A DNA stretch of 64,000 nucleotides, from positions 299,780,167-299,844,166 of the forward strand of contig CM041779.1 of the NCBI GenBank assembly GCA_023374045.1. Reading direction: 5' to 3'. Made by a program: the position numbers and the translations under genes. Shown here piece after piece: positions 1-9,338 of the stretch. The notes under the pieces are model-generated. The model was not told where the DNA came from. It made no database searches and was given only the letters and a program-made list of their open reading frames with translations. The first letter of the stretch is position 1. Each line of letters opens with the position of its first letter. The stretch comes from Limonium bicolor (taxonomy: Eukaryota; Streptophyta; Magnoliopsida; Caryophyllales; Plumbaginaceae).

Positions 1-459
1 TACCAATAGTTTTTTTTGTTGGCAAAAGACAATTCTTTTGCTGTGACAACTAAAAAATATAAAAAAAAATTTAAGGAAAAGAATGTGATGAAGTTATTTA
101 TTAATCTAAGAAAAAAGTGAAAAGTTTTGTAAACAAAAAAAAAGGTTAAAATATACTCACAAATTGATTCGATTCCACTTAATCCATTACAAATTCCTAT
201 TGGCCCGACCTAAACAACGCATTATATATTCCAAACCAATCAAACCAGAACCTAAGTATTGCATATACCAGTCAGCTTCCACGCACAATTGTAACCTTTT
301 CGCTGGTGCCGGCCATAATCCATCTTAATAAAGTGTAGTTTCCACCCGCAACTCACTATTAACCTCACGCGTAAGTGGTGGGAATATAGTTAGGTCAGAG
401 ATCGAAAACTCAGCAACCATTTCCAGAGCCATCACAAAGCTTGCTAAGAAAAATCAAGT
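1..459 (+). promoter_or_regulatory. Upstream region of the DUF599 gene
   Basis: This is AT-rich noncoding DNA leading into the first gene. A TATA-like stretch (TATATATT, 223-230) lies about 230 bases before the start codon, which would leave a leader of roughly 200 bases. The start ATG at 460 has a purine at -3 and G at +4. No other element is clear. Promoter assignment is by position and composition only. Confidence 0.3.
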
Positions 460-1248
460 ATGGGAAATTGGGGAAACTACTTAGACACCATCTTAGTTCC
501 TTTGAGTCTATTCGTCACAGTAGGGTACCATGCTTACCTCTGGCATAGTGTCAAGTACAAACCTTATATCACTACTTTTGGTATCAACACTCTGAAGAGA
601 AGAGATTGGCTTCTAATTGGGATCAAGGAGGTACGGTACTAGTTCGTACATACTGTTTTAATTAGTCTCTTTTCTCCCTCTTTCATTTAGTTATATATTA
701 ACCCTTAATGTACAGTACAACCGATCATGGATTCAATTATGGGTTTTACTCAGGGTAATGATAAAAAAGAGATGCTTGCAGTTCAGAGCTTAAGAAACAC
801 TTTAATGGAATCCATCCTAACAGCCACAATCACTGGCTTAATCCAAGTCGGATTAGCTGCCCTCGCCAGTCTTTCGTATACACCCAATAACAGTCACGCT
901 GGTGGTGCCCATTTCTTCACTGCCTCTTCATACGGCCTGCCGTCTGATAAGATCATCCTTGTGAAATTCGGGGTCGCCTCCACCTTCCTGCTTACAAGCT
1001 TCCTATTCAGCACGATAGCAGTGAGTATGCTTATTGAGTCCAACTTTCTCATCAATAGCGGTGGGGAAATCATCACGCCGAGTTATAAGAAGATGTCGTT
1101 TGAGAGAGGGTTTATGATGTCTGTTATTGGGAATAGAGTGCTTTGTGTTGCGTTGCCAATGGTTGCTTGGTTGCTTGGGCCAATTCCTGTAGCATTATCA
1201 GCTATGGCTATGGTTTGGGTACTGTATGGGCTTGATTTTTCCAGTTGA
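460..1248 (+). CDS. DUF599 family membrane protein (two exons)
   Basis: The gene is read as exon 1 at 460-630 and exon 2 at 754-1248, joined in phase 0 to give 221 residues, a usual length for plant DUF599 proteins. Family hallmarks are the LDTILVPLSLF and YHAYLWH block near the N-terminus, the NDKKEMLAVQSLRN block at the exon junction, and GNRVLCVALP followed by VLYGLDF at the C-terminus. Hydrophobic segments at about residues 11-28, 77-97, 124-151 and 177-217 predict four to five membrane spans. The biochemical role of the family is not established. The protein looks complete with no internal stop. It is the only apparently intact host gene in the window. Confidence 0.85.
631..753 (+). other. 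Intron of the DUF599 gene
   Basis: The donor is GAG|GTACGG at 630/631 and the acceptor is ACTCAG|GGTAAT at 753/754. The 123-base insert is AT-rich and contains stops after the exon 1 reading. Removing it joins the conserved RRDWLLIGIKE and GNDKKEMLAVQ blocks without changing phase, which is how related plant proteins read. Confidence 0.8.
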
Positions 1249-1485
1249 GGTTGCAGGGAAGCACTCGTGATGCGATCGTATGAGGTGCAGTGAGCAGTAG
1301 TTTGTTGTGGATGATATAGCTTGTTGAGATAGAAGGGATGCATGATAAGCGTGTTGAAAGAACTTGTGATGAAGATTTTCCATATGTCGACTCATGTGTT
1401 AATGATGTAATTTCGTTACGCCATATAGATTTTGTAGTGTTTTAAACTCTAATTGCCTTAAGAGCACATATTGCCGCAATAGCTT

Positions 1486-1500
1486 AATAAAGACAATAAA
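1486..1500 (+). terminator. Poly(A) signals of the DUF599 gene
   Basis: Two AATAAA hexamers (1486-1491 and 1495-1500) lie about 240 bases after the stop codon, in an AT-rich 3' region. They are the best polyadenylation signals near the gene. Confidence 0.45.
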
Positions 1501-2017
1501 AAAGTTGCCCTATTGACGATAAATGATTAACTATGGGAACGTTTAACAATGGGTGATATTTTTACACCATGGAGACCGGTGTGTTATATGTTGATTGAAA
1601 AGTGTCAGACTATGGTTAGGACATATATAAAGAAAATAAATAAAGGAAAAAAGTAAAAGAAAAAAAATGTAGTGAGGAGCGTTGAGTTATGAGTTTTGGG
1701 GAGGGGATTGAATGTGATTTTATTAATAGAGAGAAATATTTTTTTTTCAAAATGTTATAACTCACAAAATATAAGTGTAAAAATAAAAAAAATTATACTA
1801 TTGTTTATCATTTTTCGTACTCTTCAAAACAAGATGCATTATGGATATGTTTTGGTAAACTTAAAATTTTATGTTTTTAGAAGAAGTATATATTACGTAT
1901 TTTTGAAGTGAATCTTATTCATTAACAAAATGAATCTTCTTTAATAATAAAATGAACCTTATTCATTAACAAAATGAATCTTACCCCAACACACTCTAAA
2001 AATCACCATAGGAAATG

Positions 2018-2350
2018 GTTTGTAACGAGCCTAAACCCTAAACCACAAACTCTAAAAACATGTCGAGTCAGTAACGACAATATAAACTGTAGACTATACA
2101 AAAGATTACCCTACCCTCCCCCCCCCCCCCCCCCCCCCCCAACACCCTAAAACCCACCCTAAGGAAGCTAAAACGTCGAATGCATTTTTATGGTTTGTAG
2201 TGCAGGGTTTGGGGTCTAACGTCCCTAACCCTAAACCACAAACCCTAAAAACCTGTCGAGTCTGTAACGACGATATAAAGGGTAGAACCAATGTCAAATA
2301 GATTACCCTACCCCCCAACACCCTAAAACCACCATAGGAATGCTAAAAAC
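2018..2350. repeat. Tandem duplication of a unit of about 180 bp
   Basis: Two diverged copies follow each other (about 2018-2195 and 2200-2350). Both contain CCTAAACC-type words, then 'gtcgagtcNgtaacgac', then 'agattaccctacc', a C run, 'aacaccctaaaacc' and 'aacgtcgaa'. The CCCTAAA words resemble plant telomere repeats but are too few and irregular for a telomere. Confidence 0.65.
2118..2140 (+). repeat. Poly-C run, 23 nt
   Basis: This is an uninterrupted run of 23 C inside the first copy of the duplication at 2018-2350. The second copy has only a short C run at the equivalent place (about 2310-2316), so the tract has expanded or is a consensus artefact. Confidence 0.9.
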
Positions 2351-2439
2351 GTCGAAGGATTCACATTGTTTTATATGAAATGTTCGCTTTTCTTAAACAA
2401 AAGATTAATTTTTTTTAAAAGAATGATTCACTTTCAATA

Positions 2440-2990
2440 AATGAAAGGTTCATACTCTTCTCGTATAAGTTTGTGGTAGGATTAACTTTTACTAGTATAA
2501 ACAAAATATTCACTTTTCTTAAACCTTTGATTCACCTTTAAAAACTTTTGATTCACTTTTCTTAAACCTCTTATTCACGTTAGTTAAACAATATTTATTT
2601 ATAGAATCACTTTTGTTAAACCTCTGATTCACTTTTTAAAACTCATGCTTCACTTTATAAAATCTCTGATTCACATTTCTTAAACCTCTTAATCGCTTTA
2701 GGTAACAATTTATGCTTATGAGTTTCACTTTTCTTATTACTCTGATTCACTTTGTAATAACTTGTTATTCAATTTTTAACAACCTTTGATTCACTTTCTA
2801 AAACATCTGATTCACATTAGTCAAACAATCAGAATCATTTTATTTAAACAATATCTATTTATGAGATTCGCTTTTTTAAACCTCTTATTCACTTTAAAGC
2901 AACTCTCTGATTCACTTTTAACATCCTTTGATTCACTTTTTAACAACCTTTGATTCACTTTTCTTAAACTTAAGATTCACAATGAATCTT
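2440..2990. repeat. Degenerate array of a TGATTCACTTT word
   Basis: The word TGATTCACTTT and close variants occur more than fifteen times, separated by T-rich linkers that usually read 'tcttaaacctc'. Spacing is irregular at about 22-40 bases, and 'aacaatNtNtatttatgag' interrupts the array in places. It is noncoding and fills the interior of the inverted-repeat unit. Confidence 0.7.
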
Positions 2991-3176
2991 AAAACATATG
3001 TACATACAAAAGTAAAAAAATATAAATTTATCAAAACATACTCATATTGGGTTTTATTTTGAAGAGCTCGACTTATGATGAACAATGATATAAAATTTAT
3101 GTTACTTGGACATATATATAATAAAATACAATATTTTAAAATTATACAAAATGATAAACCAGAAAAAGACAAAATA

Positions 3177-3200
3177 GGTGCCACCTTGTAAGGTGGCACC
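3177..3200. other. Near-perfect palindrome, 11-bp arms
   Basis: GGTGCCACCTT and AAGGTGGCACC flank a two-base centre. It sits at the outer edge of the right arm of the inverted-repeat unit and could extrude as a hairpin. It is unlike the surrounding AT-rich DNA. Confidence 0.75.
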
Positions 3201-3326
3201 ACCTCCACCTTCGAATCCGCGTATTTTTAGGAGCCGAACGACAGTTTTGCTGCATTTGTCATTCATCTCTCATGAAATCTTAAAACAACTACCTAGGCAA
3301 TTTATTTAATTCTTATTACTTGTATC

Positions 3327-3341
3327 AAATGAGAAATAAAA
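3327..3341 (+). repeat. LINE target-site duplication, left copy
   Basis: AAATGAGAAATAAAA, 15 bases, is identical to the copy at 9324-9338. It marks the 5' side of the LINE. Confidence 0.8.
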
Positions 3342-4403
3342 ATGATATCTAACTTGTAAACTGACATGATTACAAAAAGTAACCGTTGTTCGATACAACG
3401 CGCCTTACACGCTTGAAGTTTCTCCTCCCTCTACTTCCCAGTCCAGCGTTTTCTTCTCCCTCTGCCTGTGCCTGCCAGCGCCGCCCTCCCTGCCATTGCT
3501 GCGCCGCTAGTATCTCCGCCGGAGCCTTAGTGGTCCCGCCTCCAATTGGGCTCTCGTCTGGCTGGGTTAGCCTCCACCACGGGGTGCTTCCCCATCCTTT
3601 CCCACCGTCGTTCCCCTCCTCCTCTACTATGGCCGAGCGCCGCCCCTCAACCAGGGCCACCCCACTGCCCTCTTCCCCGCCCCGATCTACTCCAGTTTTT
3701 GAGGCTCCCCTTCCCCTCCTTTAGTGAGACGACCAACATATCTGTTCGAGCTGGTGATGGTTCTCCAGGCATTCCCACGTCGCCTGCTGGTGTCGGTTCC
3801 CCCAAGCTCCCCCAGCGGTGTTGGCTGGGTCTGTGGCTCTAGTGGAGCCGGTTGCTGGCGGTTCGTCTGTGGCTCCCCCAGTTTTCGATGAGGAAGGTGA
3901 CGGGTTTGCCGCTATCGAGCGTAGGCGGACGTCGTCTCCTGCTCCCCCTCTACAACTGATGGCGAATTCGTGGATATTTTGAGTTGCTCAGCGTGGTTAC
4001 TGCGAAGGTTAGTGCAGCCCCTATTCCTCCTCTGCGGAGGTGGTAGGCCAACATTTTCAATGGCTGGGTTGGTCCCCTCTGGTATCCTCGATTTGGCTGG
4101 GTTAGTCCCCTCTGGTTGCCACGATTTGGCTATCCCGATAGATTCTCAGCCCCTTGTCTGTGGGAACAACAATTCGGTCGATCCCAAGCTGGACTCTGTT
4201 CCCTCTCTCGTCCTAAGACTTTTGGTATTGGGGGACCATCAAATGGTGTCCCCCAAGTTATCTTCCATGGCAACGGTTCTGTCCAGCTGGTCCCCGAGGG
4301 GTCCCTCTCCGTAGCTCCGGCCCTTGATCTTATAGTTGACCTCTTGGGGCCCCCAGTTGATTCGGCCCTCTAGGAGTTTCTCAGCTGACCTGATCCCCAG
4401 CCG

Positions 4404-5235
4404 GTGGTTGTGAAGTCTCCCTCTAGTCCGGCCCAGGCCCCGATTGCAGGCAAGCCCCCGACTGCAGGCAAGCCCCCGACTGCAAAGCGATCGGCTAAAT
4501 TCCCGATCTCAGGTAAGTCCCCTAACCTTTCCTTTCTAGATATGCTGCTGGCTAAGCAAAAGACTAGTTCTGGGACGTCCCTGCAATTGAATGATCTGGA
4601 TATGCCCAAATCTGAGTGCTCATATGTTTCAATTGAGGTGGAGGACATATCCTTAGAGATTGATTATTGGAAAAACTCGCTAGTAGGATACATCTGGGAA
4701 AAAAATTTGATTTCAATATAGTTAAGGAATTTGTTAAGAGGGCATGGAATTATGTGGCTACCCCTCAAATTCTGCATGAGGAAGGCTGGTTTTTTCTATT
4801 CCAGTTTGACAATGAAGAGGACCTCCAGCTGGTCTTAAGTAAGGGGCCCGGCCTGGCTCCTAAACTCCTCTCCCCTAGTCCTCAAGAATTGGTCACCTGA
4901 TTTCTCCTTCCCCCAAAGATCTCAATCGCATCCCAGTCTGGATCTAACTCCCTAGGCAACCAATTAGCCTCTGGTCTCAATCCATTCTAAGGAAGATTTG
5001 CTCTAGAATTAGGCTTCCTCTTCACACTGACCAATCTACTATTATCAAGTCAAGAATCTCTTTCGCAAGAGTGCTTGTCGTGGTTGACTTCAGCAAGGAA
5101 ATCCTAAGAGAGATCGAAATTTCTCTCCCTTCAAAACTTCATTTCAACCCGTTGTCTATGAATGGGAGCCTGTTTCCTATGCTTCGTGTGACCAGCTAGG
5201 CCACTCCTCAGTTCGTTGTCTGGGAGCTACCCCCT
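4404..5235 (+). pseudogene. LINE ORF1 remnant: DUF4283-type domain and zinc knuckle
   Basis: The reading passes through two frames. The first gives a block ending in YWKNSLVGYIWEKN at about 4665-4705. The second continues as FDFNIVKEFVKRAWNYV and GWFFLFQFDNEEDLQLVLSKGP at about 4707-4850. This is the pattern of the DUF4283 RNA-binding-like domain found in plant L1 ORF1 proteins. Further on, reading the frame at about 5150-5225 gives VVYEWEP and then a CDQLGHSSVRC knuckle remnant whose first cysteine is missing. The upstream 3386-4380 stretch is low-complexity and may be the N-terminal linker or leader. ORF1 would coat the element's RNA. It is broken and surely inactive. Confidence 0.65.
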
Positions 5236-5302
5236 CTGGCGCTCACCCTCCACCCAAACCCCGTGGGCCCTTGCCTACCTCCACTGCTCCGCCCGCCCTC
5301 CT

Positions 5303-5314
5303 CCCCCCCCCCCC
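5303..5314 (+). repeat. Poly-C run, 12 nt
   Basis: Twelve consecutive C lie between the ORF1 and ORF2 remnants of the LINE, in a very C-rich proline-coding stretch. Such runs shift frame readily and may explain part of the decay. Confidence 0.8.
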
Positions 5315-5669
5315 TCCACTCCTATGCCTACCCTATCTACCATTCCCCATCCTGCTCCCTCTCATACCCTTCTCCTCCCATGTTCCAATATCCCCCCTAT
5401 GGCTGAGCCCCCTGCCAACCCTGTCCTTACCCCTAGCACCTCCTACCCCATTCGTGTTTCTTCTTCCTCTCTCTAAATCCCCCCCTTAGGCCTCTACCCT
5501 CATGTCCCCTCTCTTCAAATGTTTCTTGTCCCTTATTCGGACTAGTGGAGTGTTGTTCCCCGGAAGAAGGACTCTAATAAAGAGATAGCCAAATCCCCCT
5601 TGGAAGAGGACTTCTCCCTCCAGCTCGAGAATTCCTTCTCTGCAATCGCCCAGGGTGCTGCTCCTATTG

Positions 5670-5686
5670 CCCCCCCCCCCCCCCCC
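5670..5686 (+). repeat. Poly-C run, 17 nt
   Basis: Seventeen consecutive C lie just before the endonuclease remnant. A CT microsatellite follows at about 5843-5880, inside the endonuclease region. Confidence 0.85.
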
Positions 5687-5709
5687 GCCTCCTTCTGTCC
5701 CTCACTCTT

Positions 5710-5839
5710 AATGAATATAGCAAATATGGAATGTCAGGGGGTGCATGACCCCTCCAAAATCCATGAGATTCAAAAGTTTATCCATTTTCACAAGCCTTGT
5801 GTCTTTTTGCCTTCTGGAAACCCATGTCTCGTTCTTAAA

Positions 5840-5874
<35 letters not shown>

Positions 5875-8800
5875 CCTCTCTTACGTAGCTTCTTCCCCTC
5901 CTGGTCTCTCATACATAACTATGTGGCCCACCCCAATGGGTGCATCTGGATCCTCTTTAATCCCCCTCTCATCTCCCTCTCTCAGCTCCATCAATCATCC
6001 CAAATGATTTCCTGTAATGCCACTCTTGGAGCTTCCTCGTTCACCCTATCAGTGGTCTATGGGAGCAATAACCCCACTCTTAGATCCCACCTCTAGGAAG
6101 AGATCACTAATCTGGGCAACTCGACTACGGGACCTTGGGTAGTGGCTGGAGACTTCAATAGTATTCTCTATTCCCAGGAAAGACTTAGTGCCAGGCCTCC
6201 CTCTCATAGAGACTTTCATGAGTTTGCTACTTGTGTTGCTAGTAATGAGCTTCAGGATCTCCGCTACTATGGTCAATTCTACACTTGGTCGAATAATCAA
6301 CTTGATCATAGTACGGTCATGGGGAAAATTGATCGAGTCCTTGTTAACGAAGACTGAATTCTGGCGCACCCCACTAGCTTTGCCTCCTTCCTGCTCCCGC
6401 TTATCTCGGACCATAGCCCTATGATCATCATGATCCCTCAAGCCCTTCCCCTTAAAAATAGCTTCAAGTTCCTTAACATCTGGATTAAGGACCCCTCCTT
6501 TCCCCCCTTATTCGGGAAGCTTAGAGTCTTCCCTTGGAAGGGAGCTATCTGTACACCCTTGTCAATCGGCTGCATCACTTAAAAAGGGGCTCTCTGCTCT
6601 TCATAAATCAGAATTCAGCTCCCTCGTAGCCAAAGCCCATTCTATTCGGAGTGAGCTTAGTGATGTGCAATGTGCGATAGATCGCAATCCCTGGAACCCA
6701 TCCCTTATTTCCAAGGAAAAATCTCTTAGGCATTCCCTGCCGAGGCGGAACATCAGGAAATTCTCTTCTTGCGGCAGCTGTTAAAAACCTGATGGCTCAA
6801 ATTTGCAGACTCAAACACTACGTTCTATCATAGAGCCATCAAGTCTAGAAGGAACAAAAATTGCATTTCCTCCATTGCCAAGGACCTAGGGGAGGTGGTT
6901 AGGGACCCCGACCAAATTAGAGGCATTCTGGTCCAGCACTTCAAGAGTAGACTTGGTACTACAAATACCCTAAATAAAACTCTCCAGGACTTTAACCTGG
7001 ATAACTCTAGAACACTGGGCCAGGACAGATGGGCCCCCTTGACGTGGCCGGTGGACAAAAAAGATATTAAAGAGGCCCTTCTATCCATCAGTGATGACAA
7101 GGCCCCTGGGCCAGATGGCTACACAGCCAAATTCTTTAAAGTGGCCTGGGATGTTATTGGAGATGACGTCTGCCAGGATATCAAAGGTTTTTCCATAGTG
7201 GATGGCTCCTTAGAGAGATCAACTCCACTTTCATAACCCTTATTCCAAAGTCCGAGGCTGCCTCCTCTCCTGGAGACTACAGGCCTATCTCGTGCTGCAA
7301 TACTCTTTACAATATCATCAGCAAGATTATGGCCGACAAGCTTAATGACACTCTGCCCTCCCTTATTAGCCCTTGTCAAGGTGCCTTTATCAAAGGGCGC
7401 CTTATCTCGGATAATATCCAGCTGTGTTCCTCTCTTATGAAACACTACCAATGGGCCCATGTCTCCCCTAGGAGCATAATGAAGATGGACATTAGCAAAA
7501 CGTTTGACTCTGTCGATTGGACCTTTCTCGATGACTCCCTCCGCTTCATGAACTTTCCACTAACATTCATCGGCTGGATCATACAGTGTGTGACCTCCGC
7601 CTCTTTCTTCAACAATGTCAATGGCTCCCCCTACGGCTTCTTCCCAGGGCAGCAGGGATTAAGACAAGGAGACCCCCTATCTCCGTACCGTTTTGTGATA
7701 GTGATGGACATGCTCTCCCATCTCCTCGACCAACTCCCCACTCTCCTTCCTTTTGTTATCACCCCTCCTGTAGATCCTTGCGCCTCACCCACCTTTCTTC
7801 ACGGATGACGCACTGCTCTTCTATAGAGGAGACCACCCCTCTAATTCACTGATGATCAGCAAAATCTACCTTTTCTCGGAAGCCTCTAGTCTCAGATTAA
7901 ACCCCTCAAAATCAGGCATATTCCTTGGGGGTGACCCAGTCCAATATTGACCAGATCCTTCGTTCTTCTGGATTTAACTTAGGCTCCTTCCCCTTCCTCT
8001 ACTTGGGCGTTCCTATCACCGCTAGGAAACCTAGATCCGCTGACTTTAACCACTTCATTGACAGTATCAATAAAGCCATCTCTTCTTGGCATGGGAAATC
8101 CCCCTCCTGTGCCAGTCGGCTCTCCCTCATCCAGAGTACCCTTTATGACATTGTTGGCTTCTGGGCGTCTTGTATCATCCTCCCAAAGAATATCATCTAG
8201 CTCATCATTAAGAGGCTCTGAGCGTTTCTCTGGTCCAGGGATACCATTGCTAAATCTACCCCGGTGGTCGCTTGGAGCGCCATATCTATGAGTAAGCGTA
8301 ATGGGGGTCTTGGTCTGAAAGATATCCATAATTGGAATATGTAATTCTTGCTCAAAACCATCGCCTCCATTTCTAGTGACCCTGGGCAGCTATGGATTTA
8401 GTGGATTCATAATCACTTCCTAGACCAGGGTAACATCTGGATGACTAAGAGTAAGGGCGATGACCCTTGGGCTTGGAAATCCACCATTCAAGCTAAGGAT
8501 TGGTGGATCTTGCAATGTGGTTCCATCGTTGACGCTGCCTCTCTCATGGATGCCTACCTTCTTCCTCCCCGGGTTAGCATGCTTTACAATGACGCCCTTA
8601 ATCCCACTAACCCCTTCACCTGGTACAACATCTGCTGGAAGACCTGGTCTCCCCCTAAGACTAAATTTATCCTTTGGTTTGCCCTTAAAGGCAAGCTAAA
8701 AACTTTTGATAAACTCCAATCCTGGGGTATTTGCCTTACTAACCATTGTTGGCTCTGTGAGATAGCTCTAGAGACCAGTCGCCATCTTTTTCTTTGAATG
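5710..8800 (+). pseudogene. LINE ORF2 remnant: endonuclease, reverse transcriptase, zf-RVT
   Basis: Endonuclease traces are NIANMECQGVHDPSKIHEI (from 5710), GPWVVAGDFNSIL (about 6130) and ISDHSP (about 6402-6420), matching the APE-type fold of L1 elements. Reverse transcriptase traces are DKAPGPDGYTAKFF (about 7095), QGAFIKGRLISDNIQ (about 7375), MKMDISKTFDSVDW (about 7480), QGLRQGDPLSPY (about 7652) and FFTDDALLFY (7795-7824), so the catalytic aspartate pair is still readable. The 3' part holds FLYLGVPI and a zf-RVT block with WSPPKTKFILWFALKGKLKTFDKL and a CWLC...HLF pattern (8640-8800). At least four frameshifts and several stops separate these pieces. The intact enzyme would nick target DNA and copy the RNA in place. 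Confidence 0.8.
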
Positions 8801-9323
8801 TAGGTTCTCTCGCAGGTTCTAGTGGAACTTATGCAATTGGTTTGGCCTCCTTACGAACAGGACGAGCTTGCGAAGCTGTGCAGTGTGGATCATCCGTTAT
8901 TATAAAGGGAACTGTTCAGGAGACCTAGTTAGAAGAGCGGTCATGGCCAGCGTAGTCTACTACATCTAGAGAGAGGTGTAAGCGTGCTATGGTGAACCAA
9001 TCCAAGGATCCTGATTGTGTCATCACCGACATCAAGCGTGCCATGAAGGCTGTCATTGAAACAAAGATGAGAGATTCTATTAGATTTTGATTGGTTAGAG
9101 AGGGTCTTGAGCTCATAGGTCCCCTTGATTTTGTATCTACCCCTCCACTTTTGACCTCATTTTGTAGGCTTTGAGCCTTTTTTGTATATGGCTCCTTTGA
9201 AGTTTTTGTCTTATACTTCCTGTTGCCACTTTTGAATATCTCGTTGCTGCTCGATATATAGGTGACTATATATCCCTCTGTACAGTTACCTTTCCTCATT
9301 AATATATTTACCTTTTACTTCAA

Positions 9324-9338
9324 AAATGAGAAATAAAA
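9324..9338 (+). repeat. LINE target-site duplication, right copy
   Basis: This is identical to 3327-3341. It overlaps the short A run that ends the LINE, as is usual for target-primed insertion. Confidence 0.8.

Larger units (their letters stand above)
1740..3210. repeat. Diverged inverted-repeat unit, possibly a non-autonomous element
   Basis: Sequence at about 1790-1900 recurs in reverse complement at about 3000-3110. In each arm an 'attgttYatcat' word is followed by 'ctcttcaaaa', then 'tatgttttgRtaaa' and a T-rich stretch, in the same order. Translations of the two arms on opposite strands are also alike (LFIIFRTLQNK against LFIISRALQNK). The interior holds the duplication at 2018-2350 and the array at 2440-2990. 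No transposase is visible and exact ends or target duplications were not found, so a MITE or foldback identity is only a suggestion. A chance pair of related dispersed repeats is possible. Confidence 0.4.
3342..9323 (+). mobile_element. L1-like LINE, near full length, decayed
   Basis: This non-LTR retrotransposon is about 6.0 kb long and flanked by perfect 15-bp target duplications (3327-3341 and 9324-9338). It starts with a GC-rich, proline-coding leader, unlike the AT-rich flanks. It then carries a gag-like ORF1 remnant with a DUF4283-type domain, an ORF2 remnant with endonuclease, reverse transcriptase and zf-RVT regions, and a short noncoding 3' end running into CTTCAAAAA. No coding region is continuous; stops and frameshifts are numerous, several near C runs or a CT microsatellite. 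The exact 5' end within a few bases is inferred from the duplication. The order of domains fits plant L1 elements. Confidence 0.85.

Noticed and set aside
2031..2250. Interstitial telomere
   Set aside because: CCCTAAA-like words occur only a few times, irregularly, inside a unit of about 180 bp that is duplicated as a whole.
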